A stretch of 10,096 nt of DNA from an uncultured Actinomyces sp. (GTDB lineage Bacteria > Actinomycetota > Actinomycetes > Actinomycetales > Actinomycetaceae), in assembly GCA_937926415.1 (NCBI GenBank), contig CALBAF010000357.1, positions 1 to 10,096 of the forward strand, written 5' to 3'. Both the position numbers and the translations under genes were made by a program. Position 1 is the stretch's first letter, and each line of letters begins with the position of its first letter. This document shows positions 1 through 5,737 of the stretch, piece by piece. The notes beneath the pieces were generated by a model that worked only from the letters and a program-made list of their open reading frames with translations, made no database searches and had not been told where the DNA came from.

Positions 1-2
1 CT

Positions 3-212
3 ACGCGTCGCCGGCGCCCCGCGCCGCCCTCGTACCCACCTGCCGTGCGCCCGAGCATGCGCGCGAGAGCTGAGCTTGACGAGGAGATCTTCTCCCTGTC
101 GGCCTCTACCCGATGCCCACTGTCCATGGGGACGCGTCGCTTCCCGCGCGTCGCGGCCCTGATGGTCGCCGTGCTGGCCCCCGCTGCGGCTGCGCTATGG
201 TGGTGGTCCTGA
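3..212 (+). CDS. Left-edge open frame ending in one hydrophobic segment (partial, uncertain)
   Basis: The frame is open from the window edge to a TGA at 210-212, so it may be the C-terminal end of a gene entering from the left; internal ATGs at 57 and 126 could instead start a 51 or 28 residue peptide. The last 25 or so residues form one hydrophobic stretch preceded by Arg residues (RRFPRVAALMVAV...) and ending WWWS, consistent with a single membrane segment. The end of this frame resembles, in DNA and protein, the short frame at 825-932 upstream of the second membrane gene, so it is probably part of the same duplicated unit. A second frame (2-73) is also GC3-rich and open to the edge, so which frame is the real upstream gene is unclear. 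No function is recognised. Confidence 0.35.
   Translation, partial: TRRRRPAPPSYPPAVRPSMRARAELDEEIFSLSASTRCPLSMGTRRFPRVAALMVAVLAPAAAALWWWS
191..203 (+). promoter_or_regulatory. Repeated TGCGNTATGGTGG motif, copy 1 (upstream of gene 1)
   Basis: TGCGCTATGGTGG lies 40 bases upstream of the ATG at 244 and differs by one base from the copies before genes 3 and 4. TATGGT fits the TANNNT pattern of an actinobacterial -10 box, but no convincing -35 box is visible. This copy overlaps the end of the left-edge frame (the WWW codons), so it could partly be coding similarity. Promoter or operator identity is inferred. Confidence 0.35.
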
Positions 213-243
213 GCCAACCCCGGCGGGCAGCGAAAGGGCTGAT

Positions 244-441
244 ATGAGTGGCAACGAGGCAGTGACAGGCGTTGAGGGCGACTCTGCGCAGAGCGGCGCC
301 CGCATCTCGACCGAAGGGAGTCAGGATCCTGCGCAGCGAGGCGGTGCGCCGCGCCCGCAGAAGAAAAAAGCTGGGCTGCGATGTGCGCGAAGGTCGGCCT
401 GGCGCTCACTGTTATTCCCGTGTTGGTTGGGCTTGGCCTGA
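244..441 (+). pseudogene. Detached N-terminal tail of membrane gene 1 (frameshifted)
   Basis: The ATG at 244 follows a good ribosome binding site (AAAGGG, 5 bases upstream). The first 42 codons encode a hydrophilic, Gly/Gln/Pro-rich tail ending in PQKKK, with the sequence EGSQ followed by a Gly-Gly-Ala that also occurs in the tail of the 2040-2405 protein (HPEGSQSTGGAS). After the A6 run at 364-369 the frame becomes Arg/Trp-rich and stops at 439-441, whereas the membrane-protein frame continues one base off in the 381-821 gene. Adding one A to the run would fuse the tail to SWAAMCAKVGLALT and rebuild a protein of about 190 residues. This is either a decayed gene, a phase-variable run, or a slippage site; the sequence alone cannot decide. 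Confidence 0.55.
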
Positions 442-821
442 ATGCAGCACAGAGTGTATTTGGTAGTGACTTCATGCCCTGGGAGGAGTTGCTCCTCCCA
501 CTCTTCGTGCTTCCGGTAGTCGGCATCATTCTGTTGATTCAATCGGCGGTTCTGGCCATCGATGAGAGGACAACGAGGGGGCGCGACGGGAACATTGTGC
601 GCTTCTGCGTCATTCTGGGGTTCGTTCTCCTCGGAAGTGTGGTCTACTTGCCGCTGTTAGCCGAACTGATAGATGTCGTCAGCGGTCAGCCGAATGGCAT
701 GAGCGGTTGGATCGGCCTCTTCGCCATGCTCTACGTGGCTCCATTCAGTCTTCTTGCCTTCCTGTACGCCTTCTTTGCGAAGCTCCCCGAGTGGGAAGAG
801 GAGAGGAAACGGGGACGCTAA
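381..821 (+). CDS. Small four-pass membrane protein, array gene 1 (body of frameshifted gene)
   Basis: It encodes 146 residues with hydrophobic segments at about 4-24, 35-60, 72-97 and 109-133, and a charged C-terminus (EWEEERKRGR), so it is an integral membrane protein. The third and fourth segments are clearly paralogous to array genes 2 and 3: VVRxCxILGF followed by GS and Y-x-P-L, then APFSLLAFL near the end. The ATG at 381 has no convincing ribosome binding site; the well-placed start is at 244 in another frame, so the intact ancestor probably began there with a hydrophilic tail. If 381 is used, translation might depend on termination of the 244-441 frame, which overlaps it. No family with a known function is recognised. 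The next paralog follows after a 131-base spacer. Confidence 0.7.
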   Translation: MCAKVGLALTVIPVLVGLGLNAAQSVFGSDFMPWEELLLPLFVLPVVGIILLIQSAVLAIDERTTRGRDGNIVRFCVILGFVLLGSVVYLPLLAELIDVVSGQPNGMSGWIGLFAMLYVAPFSLLAFLYAFFAKLPEWEEERKRGR

Positions 822-824
822 CGG

Positions 825-932
825 TTGTTGTTCACACGCGTCGTGGCCCTGATAGCAATCGTGACGCTCGTTCCGGCCATTGTGCTAGGGTGCGAGTTCT
901 GGGGTGCCCCGGTGTGCTCCCTAATGGAATAG
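825..932 (+). pseudogene. Short orphan membrane-segment frame upstream of array gene 2
   Basis: Directly after the TAA of gene 1, and in the same frame, TTG codons at 825 and 828 open a frame reading LFTRVVALIAIVTLVPAIVLG and ending at TAG 930-932. It is one hydrophobic segment of about 20 residues with a preceding Arg. It resembles the end of the left-edge frame (RVAALMVAVLAPA) at both protein and DNA level, and more loosely the first membrane segment of gene 1. Gene 2 lacks that first segment, so this is probably its detached first segment, separated by a stop and a frame change. A real small membrane peptide gene is possible, but no ribosome binding site is obvious. Confidence 0.4.
881..893 (+). 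promoter_or_regulatory. Degenerate copy 2 of the repeated motif (upstream of gene 2)
   Basis: TGTGCTAGGGTGC occupies the same relative place before gene 2 as the TGCGNTATGGTGG copies before genes 1, 3 and 4. TGCTAGGGT also reads as an extended -10 box (TGN-TANNNT). It lies inside the short orphan frame 825-932. The match is weaker than the other copies and could be chance or shared ancestry of the coding sequence. Confidence 0.25.
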
Positions 933-952
933 AAGGCCGTTGAAGCGGCTTC

Positions 953-1402
953 ATGATCTGGAGGTTGCTTCAGTTGGATAGCGTGCTGTTACTTGTCGCC
1001 CCCATCCTCATTATTTTCCTCATCGCGCTGGCAATCGATGCAATGGTGACGAAGAGGCGCGAGAGGAAGGCTGCCGAAGCGGCGGCGTGGGCCGCACAGG
1101 CCTACGGAGCTGGTTGGGATCCTCAAGGCGCACTGAGCGTCCAGAAATCACGCCGCGGCTCAAAGGTGGTGCGCTACTGCCTTATTTTGGGATTCGTTAT
1201 CCTGGGAAGCGTCGTCTATTGGCCGCTGTTGGTGCTCCTGGTAGACCCTATTGTTTCGGGTGGCAATGCATCAGAAGCTGATGCTGGCCTTATGTTCCTG
1301 TTGTACCTCATCTTCGTGGCTCCGTTCAGCCTTCTTGCCTTCCTGTGCGCCTTCATCGCGCATCTCGCCGTCAAGGGCGCGGAGCGGGATCAGGGGCGCT
1401 AA
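953..1402 (+). CDS. Small three-pass membrane protein, array gene 2
   Basis: It encodes 149 residues with hydrophobic segments at about 9-31, 73-97 and 112-138. A basic stretch (TKRRERKAAEAAA) follows the first segment, and the loop at about 33-72 is hydrophilic. It is a close paralog of genes 1 and 3, sharing VVRYCLILGF, GSVVY, and APFSLLAFLCAF. The frame is closed by a TGA at 941-943, so ATG 953 is the most upstream possible start. It has only a weak ribosome binding site; GGAGG at 960-964 could instead serve a TTG at 974, which would start the protein just before the first segment. It lacks the N-terminal tail and extra first segment of gene 1, whose likely remnant lies at 825-932. Its function is unknown; membrane location is inferred from hydrophobicity. 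Confidence 0.7.
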   Translation: MIWRLLQLDSVLLLVAPILIIFLIALAIDAMVTKRRERKAAEAAAWAAQAYGAGWDPQGALSVQKSRRGSKVVRYCLILGFVILGSVVYWPLLVLLVDPIVSGGNASEADAGLMFLLYLIFVAPFSLLAFLCAFIAHLAVKGAERDQGR

Positions 1403-1436
1403 GACTGCCCATGCGCGTACTAAGAGCCGAGACTCT

Positions 1437-1449
1437 TGCGATATGGTGG
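1437..1449 (+). promoter_or_regulatory. Repeated TGCGNTATGGTGG motif, copy 3 (upstream of gene 3)
   Basis: TGCGATATGGTGG is part of a 19-base exact repeat (GACTCTTGCGATATGGTGG, 1431-1449) that recurs at 1979-1997 before gene 4. It is intergenic, between the stop of gene 2 and the start of gene 3. TATGGT could be a -10 box; no clear -35 box is seen. Promoter or regulator-binding function is inferred from the repetition and the position. Confidence 0.45.
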
Positions 1450-1477
1450 GGCTAAGCCGACGTTGGCGTTCTCCTGA

Positions 1478-1957
1478 ATGGAACGGAGGACTGATACGGA
1501 GTCGGTTCTATCATCTGGAGGTGTCGTGTTCTTCGTCGGCTTTCTACTGATCGCCGCCCCCGTAGTATTTGTTGCCTTCCTGGCTCTGGCTGCCGACGTC
1601 GTGGCAACGAAAAGCCGTGAGAGAAAGGCCGCCGATGTGGAGGCGCGGGTCATGTTGACCGATGGAACTTCGGACAATGCTGGTGAGTTGATCCGCGAGA
1701 AACGGTGTCAGGGTTCGAGTGTGGTGCGCGTCTGCGTCATTCTGGGCTTCGTCCTCACCGGAAGCATGCTGTACCTGCCGCCGTTGGCCTGGCTCGTCAG
1801 CTATCTTGGTGTGGATAGTAACCCGCCCGCAGTCTCCATGAACTTGTCCTTCCTCTTCGCGCTGCTCCTTATCGCTCCGTTCGGCCTCCTTGCGTTCCTG
1901 TGTGCCTTCGTCGTAATGCGTTTCGAGAAGAGGAAGGATAAGGAGCAGGTGCTCTGA
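1478..1957 (+). CDS. Small three-pass membrane protein, array gene 3
   Basis: It encodes 159 residues with hydrophobic segments at about 16-40, 83-108 and 122-147 and a charged C-terminus (FEKRKDKEQVL). It is paralogous to genes 1 and 2: VVATKSRERKAAD matches MVTKRRERKAAE of gene 2, VVRVCVILGF is shared by all three, and APFGLLAFLCAFV closes the last segment. ATG 1478 has no visible ribosome binding site. GGAGG at 1517-1521 lies 4 bases before an in-frame GTG at 1526, which would give a 143-residue protein starting right at the first segment, and the same CTGGAGGT string occurs near the start of gene 2. The start is therefore uncertain. No known function is recognised. Confidence 0.7.
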   Translation: MERRTDTESVLSSGGVVFFVGFLLIAAPVVFVAFLALAADVVATKSRERKAADVEARVMLTDGTSDNAGELIREKRCQGSSVVRVCVILGFVLTGSMLYLPPLAWLVSYLGVDSNPPAVSMNLSFLFALLLIAPFGLLAFLCAFVVMRFEKRKDKEQVL

Positions 1958-1984
1958 GGGGATTTAGCCGCGCGCCGCGACTCT

Positions 1985-1997
1985 TGCGATATGGTGG
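1985..1997 (+). promoter_or_regulatory. Repeated TGCGNTATGGTGG motif, copy 4 (upstream of gene 4)
   Basis: TGCGATATGGTGG is identical to the copy at 1437-1449, within a 19-base exact repeat at 1979-1997. It sits in the 82-base spacer between genes 3 and 4, 42 bases before the ATG at 2040. TATGGT as a -10 box would place a transcript start near 2003. The promoter role is inferred. Confidence 0.45.
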
Positions 1998-2039
1998 CGA
2001 TAGTTATCATCCCAACAGTGGGCAGTAAAAGGATCCGGT

Positions 2040-2405
2040 ATGAGTGACAGTGACGATACGGCTAACCGCTTCGACGAGTCCTTCCAGGGGGATTCGGGTG
2101 AACAGTCGCACCCTGAGGGCAGCCAGTCGACCGGCGGAGCGTCCCCTTCGACGAAGAACAGTGGAAACTACAAGATTCCGCTCATCCTTGGCGCTATTGG
2201 GCTTCTGCTGATGATCAGCCCGTTCGTCTATTCAGCGTACGTCGACGCAACCGTCGGTCGAGGTGGTGCCGATGATGTTTCAGCGGGTTGGGCCTTCGTG
2301 TGGGCCCTCTACCATCTGACCCCTCCAGGTCTCATTCTTCTCGGCCTCGCCTTCATCATCGGATTCGCGCAGATGCTGTCCTATACCAGCAGCGGCAAGA
2401 ACTAG
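2040..2405 (+). CDS. Small two-pass membrane protein with hydrophilic N-tail, array gene 4
   Basis: It encodes 121 residues. Residues 1-44 form an acidic, Ser/Gln/Gly-rich tail; hydrophobic segments lie at about 46-68 and 83-111. The start is well supported by AAAGGA with a 6-base spacer to the ATG. The tail shares EGSQ followed by GGA with the detached tail of gene 1, and the second segment carries W-x(5)-LYHLTPPGLILL, which matches the layout WLxVxxxxYxxP(x)GLxL of the 5324-5686 and 6781-7260 proteins. It therefore links the first cluster to the later one. It probably sits in the membrane with the tail on one face; the function is unknown. Confidence 0.8.
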   Translation: MSDSDDTANRFDESFQGDSGEQSHPEGSQSTGGASPSTKNSGNYKIPLILGAIGLLLMISPFVYSAYVDATVGRGGADDVSAGWAFVWALYHLTPPGLILLGLAFIIGFAQMLSYTSSGKN

Positions 2406-2486
2406 GAGCTTGTGCCTGGCTGAGCCCGGCAGCGTGAGGTTGCCCTGGCCTCGTCCCCGGTGTGAGCGTCAGGGCCACCGGTCGGG

Positions 2487-2492
2487 CACAAT
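2487..2492 (+). promoter_or_regulatory. Candidate -10 box for a leaderless HAD hydrolase transcript
   Basis: CACAAT ends 6 bases before ATG 2499, the distance expected if transcription begins at the start codon itself. A possible -35 (TGAGCG) lies about 18 bases further upstream. No ribosome binding site precedes the ATG. Leaderless mRNAs are common in actinobacteria; the assignment is inferred. Confidence 0.45.
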
Positions 2493-2498
2493 GGACCC

Positions 2499-3362
2499 AT
2501 GATGACCCCCACTGACCCCGCGCGTTACGCGGGCGCCGACCTGCGCCTGGCCGCCGTCGACATGGACGGCACCCTCCTGGATGACGATAAGAACTTCCCG
2601 CCTGGCATGGACGAGCTGCTCGACCAGATGGACGCGCGCTGCGTCACCTTCGCGCCCGCGTCCGGACGGCAGGTGTGGACCCTCATCGACATGTTCCCTG
2701 GGCGCCCCGGCATGACCGTCATCGGGGAAAACGGTGGAATCGTCATGCGCGACGGCGTCGAGGTCTCCTCCCACCCGGTGGACACCCCCACGGTGCGCGA
2801 GGTCATCCGTCTCGTCCGAGAGGCCACCTCGGGTCCGGATGGGATCGATGGAGGCCTCGTCATGTGCGGCAAGCAATACGCCTACGTCGAGCGCACCGAC
2901 GACCGCTTCGTCGATGGTGTCATGCCCTACTACCACCGCACCAAGCGCGTGGATGACCAGATCGCCATCATCGACGCGATCGAGGCCGGCGAGATCGACG
3001 ACGCGATCGTCAAGCTAGCGGTCTTCGTCCTTGGCCCGGTCGAGGCGCTCGCGGAGGCCACCCTGGCCAACTTCGCAGACACGCACCAATACGCGATTTC
3101 CGGTGCGAACTGGGCGGACCTGCAGATCCGAGGCGTCGACAAGGGTAGCGCCGTGCGCGACCTGCAGCGTTTCCTCGGCGTTGATCGCTCGCAGACCGCC
3201 GTCTTCGGCGACGCCGGTAACGACCTGTCGATGATGAGCGAGGGGGACCTGTCCTTCGCGATGGCCAACGCTTCGCAGGACGTCGTCGAGGCCTCGCGCT
3301 TCATCGCCCCCTCCAACAACGAGGCCGGGGTCGCCCAGGTGCTGCGCACCCTCCTCGGGTGA
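2499..3362 (+). CDS. Cof-type HAD-superfamily (IIB) sugar-phosphate phosphatase
   Basis: The 287-residue protein has all four HAD motifs: motif I DMDGTLLD (Asp21 nucleophile, Asp23 acid/base), motif II as the ASGR context at 54-57 (Ser55), motif III Lys215 in VDKGSA, and motif IV GDAGND at 237-242. IGENGG at 75-80 and the long cap domain between motifs II and III (about residues 85-205) are typical of Cof/YidA-like phosphatases. It is a cytoplasmic, Mg-dependent phosphatase, probably acting on small phosphorylated metabolites; the exact substrate cannot be read from sequence. Codon use is strongly GC3-biased, more so than in the membrane genes on either side. ATG 2499 or the adjacent ATG 2502 could start it; a leaderless transcript is plausible. 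It interrupts the membrane-protein array and is followed after 30 bases by array gene 5, which may be cotranscribed. Confidence 0.93.
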   Translation: MMTPTDPARYAGADLRLAAVDMDGTLLDDDKNFPPGMDELLDQMDARCVTFAPASGRQVWTLIDMFPGRPGMTVIGENGGIVMRDGVEVSSHPVDTPTVREVIRLVREATSGPDGIDGGLVMCGKQYAYVERTDDRFVDGVMPYYHRTKRVDDQIAIIDAIEAGEIDDAIVKLAVFVLGPVEALAEATLANFADTHQYAISGANWADLQIRGVDKGSAVRDLQRFLGVDRSQTAVFGDAGNDLSMMSEGDLSFAMANASQDVVEASRFIAPSNNEAGVAQVLRTLLG

Positions 3363-3392
3363 GTGCGTCGCGCGACATACAGGAGTAGTGAG

Positions 3393-3836
3393 ATGAGTAC
3401 GCCTTCCCCTCAGCAGCCTGAGCAACAGCCTTCGGGACCCTACGCGCCCGCACAGCCCACGCCTCAGGGAAATGTGGCGGTTTCGCAGGGATATACTCCG
3501 GGCTATGCGCCCGTGACTCAGAAGGTGAATCGAGCGTCGATCATCTTGGGTGCTGTCGGGTGGGCCCTCATTGGCCTGACGATACTGGTCATGTGGTTTG
3601 CTATCCGAGCCAGCGCATCTGATCCCGATCCGAGTGGCAAGGAAGCGATCGGATTCTTGCCGCTCTTTGCGCTGATGTTTATTGGCCCGGTAAACCTCGC
3701 CGGCGGTGTTATCGGGATTGTTGGGGCAGTGGGGAAGCCGAAGACGCGGAAGCTCAACTGGTTGGGAATCCTCCTGAACGCAAGCCCATACGTCGTCTTC
3801 ACCGCCTTCATGATCGTTCTGATGTTGTTCAAGTAG
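3393..3836 (+). CDS. Proline/glutamine-tailed three-pass membrane protein, array gene 5
   Basis: It encodes 147 residues from the ATG at 3393, chosen because AGGAG (3381-3385) lies 7 bases upstream; the in-frame extension to 3363 has no such site. Residues 1-42 are Pro/Gln/Tyr-rich (QQPEQQPSGPYAPAQP), followed by a short basic stretch and hydrophobic segments at about 48-71, 86-113 and 123-146. Segments 2 and 3 carry a signature shared with genes 6, 9 and 10: N-L-A-G-x-V-I-G, a basic linker (KPKTRK), then GILLNASP. The layout (disordered Pro-rich tail plus membrane body with a Gly-rich pair of helices) resembles DUF4190-like actinobacterial proteins, but membership is not certain. The function is unknown. 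Confidence 0.82.
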   Translation: MSTPSPQQPEQQPSGPYAPAQPTPQGNVAVSQGYTPGYAPVTQKVNRASIILGAVGWALIGLTILVMWFAIRASASDPDPSGKEAIGFLPLFALMFIGPVNLAGGVIGIVGAVGKPKTRKLNWLGILLNASPYVVFTAFMIVLMLFK

Positions 3837-3854
3837 GTCACTGAAGCGTCGGAT

Positions 3855-3858
3855 GGAG
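3855..3858 (+). promoter_or_regulatory. Ribosome binding site deciding the gene 6 start
   Basis: GGAG lies 6 bases before ATG 3865 and overlaps the more upstream in-frame ATG at 3853, which has no site of its own. This supports 3865 as the start. Confidence 0.55.
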
Positions 3859-3864
3859 ATAGTG

Positions 3865-4677
3865 ATGAATGATCACAGCGGTCCCGCACCTGCGCCCAAC
3901 AAGCGAGTGTTGCGAACGATGCACAGGCTGTCCTTGTTCTGCGCACTCACCGGACTTGCGGTGCTGATCGGGGGTTTCATCGTCCTGTCGACTTCAGTTT
4001 TTGACGAGATGAACGCCCGTGCTCACCTCGTCATTCCCGGTGAGTTTGCGGTGATGAGCGACGATGAGTTCATCCGTTCTGTCCTGCCCATAGCCGGCGT
4101 TGCGGGGGCCATTCATCTGGCGGGTGTCGTTGCCGGGTTTGTGGGGCGAAGGTACGCCGAGGAGCGCGCGGAGCTTGGGCGCTGCGCGCTGGGAGTGGGT
4201 GCGAATGCCTTCTTCCTTGCCTGCGCCTGTATCACCCCCGTCGTTGGCTTGTTCCCCGATCCGCGGGCGCTCGTGCCCCTCCTTGTTGTGTGCGGCGGTG
4301 CGGTCCTGTTTGGGTGTTTCTCCCTGTTTGAGCGTTTCTTTAGCAGCGCGGGCGCGAGATCCGTTGGGGTGGGGGTCGCAGGCTTACTGACGATGGGTGA
4401 AGCGTTGCTCATCGGTCTGTTCGCGGTCCTCAAGGAGTTCGCTACGACATTGGAGGATCCGTTCTTGCCCGGCCTCACTGTCATCATTGTCTGCCTCTAC
4501 ATGGGCGTCCCGGTGGGCATTGCCCAGCTGACTGGCTTGATCAAGGGAATACGGGCGCGTCGGCACGCCGACAGTGAGGCCGAGCGGGCGCTTGCCGGGC
4601 GAGGAATAGTCCTGAACGTGCCCCTGTGCTGGTGCGTTATCTTCCTCCCCCTGGTGGTTCTTGCCGCAATCTCGTAG
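3865..4677 (+). CDS. Seven-pass membrane protein with internal duplication, array gene 6
   Basis: It encodes 270 residues from ATG 3865, about twice the size of its neighbours. Hydrophobic segments lie at about 22-43, 74-94, 109-130, 136-157, 167-190, 203-228 and 248-269. Residues 83-128 and 219-264 look like copies of one unit: (H/Q)-L-x-G, a Gly-rich helix, (G/A)RRxA followed by a Glu/Ala/Arg-rich linker, then G-x-x-x-N with a Cys-x-Cys and a Pro-containing helix. The same unit appears once in genes 5, 9 and 10. The protein is best explained as a tandem duplication or fusion of two three-pass array members, with one extra helix (136-157) between them. The N-terminal tail is short (PAPAPNKR). 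The gene follows gene 5 after 28 bases, probably in one operon. No transporter motif or known family is recognised. Confidence 0.82.
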   Translation: MNDHSGPAPAPNKRVLRTMHRLSLFCALTGLAVLIGGFIVLSTSVFDEMNARAHLVIPGEFAVMSDDEFIRSVLPIAGVAGAIHLAGVVAGFVGRRYAEERAELGRCALGVGANAFFLACACITPVVGLFPDPRALVPLLVVCGGAVLFGCFSLFERFFSSAGARSVGVGVAGLLTMGEALLIGLFAVLKEFATTLEDPFLPGLTVIIVCLYMGVPVGIAQLTGLIKGIRARRHADSEAERALAGRGIVLNVPLCWCVIFLPLVVLAAIS

Positions 4678-4763
4678 AGCGCTATCCCCAGCTCGTTCCT
4701 CCTTGCGTTAACACCCTCTCTCCATTAATCTCAATTCTTGAAATACTTTTGGAGGGAGGGGGC

Positions 4764-5174
4764 ATGGAGGCTCCGGATCTTGAACGCGGTGGTGTACAGC
4801 CGTATCCCGGCACGCCCCGCAGAAGGTGGACGTCCCTCAGATGCGGTGTCGGTGCCTGGATTGTCACCGCGATCTCCATCGCCGCTGTGATCATCGTCGA
4901 GGTAGTTGTCTTGCTCTGGCCAGACTTCCATCAGGTTGACGGCATCGTCTACAACCGTGTCATTGCGATGATCGGCGGCGGGCTCACCGCTTGTCTGAGT
5001 CTCACCGGCCTCGTCATCGCCAGGGCAGAGCTGGGTGAATCAGATGTGTCGAGCAGACAGCGCAGCGCGAGCCTGTGCGGAGTGGTCCTGTGTCTGAGCC
5101 CTGTCCTCGTAATTGTCGGGGCCTACAGCGTGCTGGGAGCAGGCGTCGCCGAGTGGCTATTCGGATGGAAATGA
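4764..5174 (+). CDS. Three-pass membrane protein, array gene 7
   Basis: It encodes 136 residues from ATG 4764, which follows a purine-rich ribosome binding site (GGAGGGAGGG, 4751-4760). The open frame extends upstream into gene 6, but without such a site. A short hydrophilic tail with PYPGTPRRR is followed by hydrophobic segments at about 28-52, 64-88 and 103-126. Segments 2 and 3 (LTGLVIA, hydrophilic linker, SASLCGVVLCLSPVLV) follow the layout of the gene 5/9/10 signature, but the Asn is replaced, so kinship is looser. The 86-base gap before it is notably AT-rich for this window and may hold its own promoter (for example TTAACA at 4708-4713). The function is unknown. Confidence 0.78.
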   Translation: MEAPDLERGGVQPYPGTPRRRWTSLRCGVGAWIVTAISIAAVIIVEVVVLLWPDFHQVDGIVYNRVIAMIGGGLTACLSLTGLVIARAELGESDVSSRQRSASLCGVVLCLSPVLVIVGAYSVLGAGVAEWLFGWK

Positions 5175-5244
5175 CACCTTTGAGTGACGAAGGAGGCCTC
5201 GAGCCTTCCGCCGGCCTCGTCGTGGCAGCCTCGATGCGACGCTG

Positions 5245-5273
5245 AGAGGTTGCGGCGACCTCTGGTTTAGGAT
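5245..5273 (+). promoter_or_regulatory. Inverted repeat and candidate -10 box upstream of gene 8
   Basis: AGAGGT (5245-5250) and ACCTCT (5258-5263) are perfect inverted arms around TGCGGCG. Five bases later comes TAGGAT (5268-5273), a good actinobacterial -10 candidate about 50 bases before GTG 5324. The repeat occupies the -35 region, where a regulator operator or a small hairpin could act. No canonical -35 box is visible. The reading as an operator-promoter is inferred. Confidence 0.35.
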
Positions 5274-5323
5274 GGTTGCGGACGCCCGCATGGGTGCGAC
5301 AGCCAATGCATGAAAGAACGAGT

Positions 5324-5686
5324 GTGACAACGCCGAACCCCAACGTTCCCAACGCGTATATTCCCCCGGAATATGCGCGTACGCAGGGAGTCCCCGCACA
5401 GGGGTATGAGTCCGGTGCGGCGCAGCTCGGATACCCCCAACCGGTGCCGAAGCCCGCCCGTCGGCGGAAGAAGAGCATCGGCGGCATCATCTTCTTAGTC
5501 CTCGCAGCTATCGTCATGCTGGTGGCGATCGGGGGCTATATCGCGATCGACTACATGCCGGGAGACCCCAGCGACGGACGCGCATGGCTGGGCGTCGCAA
5601 TCATCCTGTACGTGATGCCCTTTAGTCTGATGCTGGCAGTCTGTGGGCTCATCCTGGTGTGTGCGGCCCGGAGCCGCTCGCGGTGA
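5324..5686 (+). CDS. Proline-tailed two-pass membrane protein, array gene 8
   Basis: It encodes 120 residues if started at GTG 5324, giving MTTPNPNVPN, nearly the same N-terminus as gene 11 (MTTPNPQVPD). GAAAGA lies 6 bases upstream, the spacing seen across this locus; the longer frame from 5276 is less likely. A Pro/Tyr/Gln-rich tail (1-45) ends in PARRRKK, followed by hydrophobic segments at about 51-75 and 87-114. The second reads WLGVAIILYVMPFSLML, the same layout as gene 11 (WLAVIMLFYLTPIGLIL) and gene 4. The C-terminus is basic (ARSRSR). It is followed after 51 bases by gene 9. The function is unknown. Confidence 0.8.
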   Translation: MTTPNPNVPNAYIPPEYARTQGVPAQGYESGAAQLGYPQPVPKPARRRKKSIGGIIFLVLAAIVMLVAIGGYIAIDYMPGDPSDGRAWLGVAIILYVMPFSLMLAVCGLILVCAARSRSR

Positions 5687-5725
5687 CCCCGTCCGGTGGG
5701 TACTCAGACGTAATGAACAACGAGT

Positions 5726-5731
5726 GAAAGA
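5726..5731 (+). promoter_or_regulatory. Ribosome binding site deciding the gene 9 start
   Basis: GAAAGA lies 6 bases before the second of two adjacent ATGs (5738) and only 3 before the first (5735). The locus-wide spacing of 6 favours 5738. Confidence 0.45.
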
Positions 5732-5737
5732 CCGATG

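Noticed and set aside
364..370. Classical programmed -1 frameshift heptamer (A AAA AAG) in gene 1
   Set aside because: In the tail frame the codons are AAG AAA AAA GCT, so the heptamer is not in the required phase; simple run-length change or slippage explains the shift better.
2469..2936. Leftward frames opposite the HAD gene
   Set aside because: The HAD gene has four intact motifs and consistent codon use; the antisense frames are compositional shadows.
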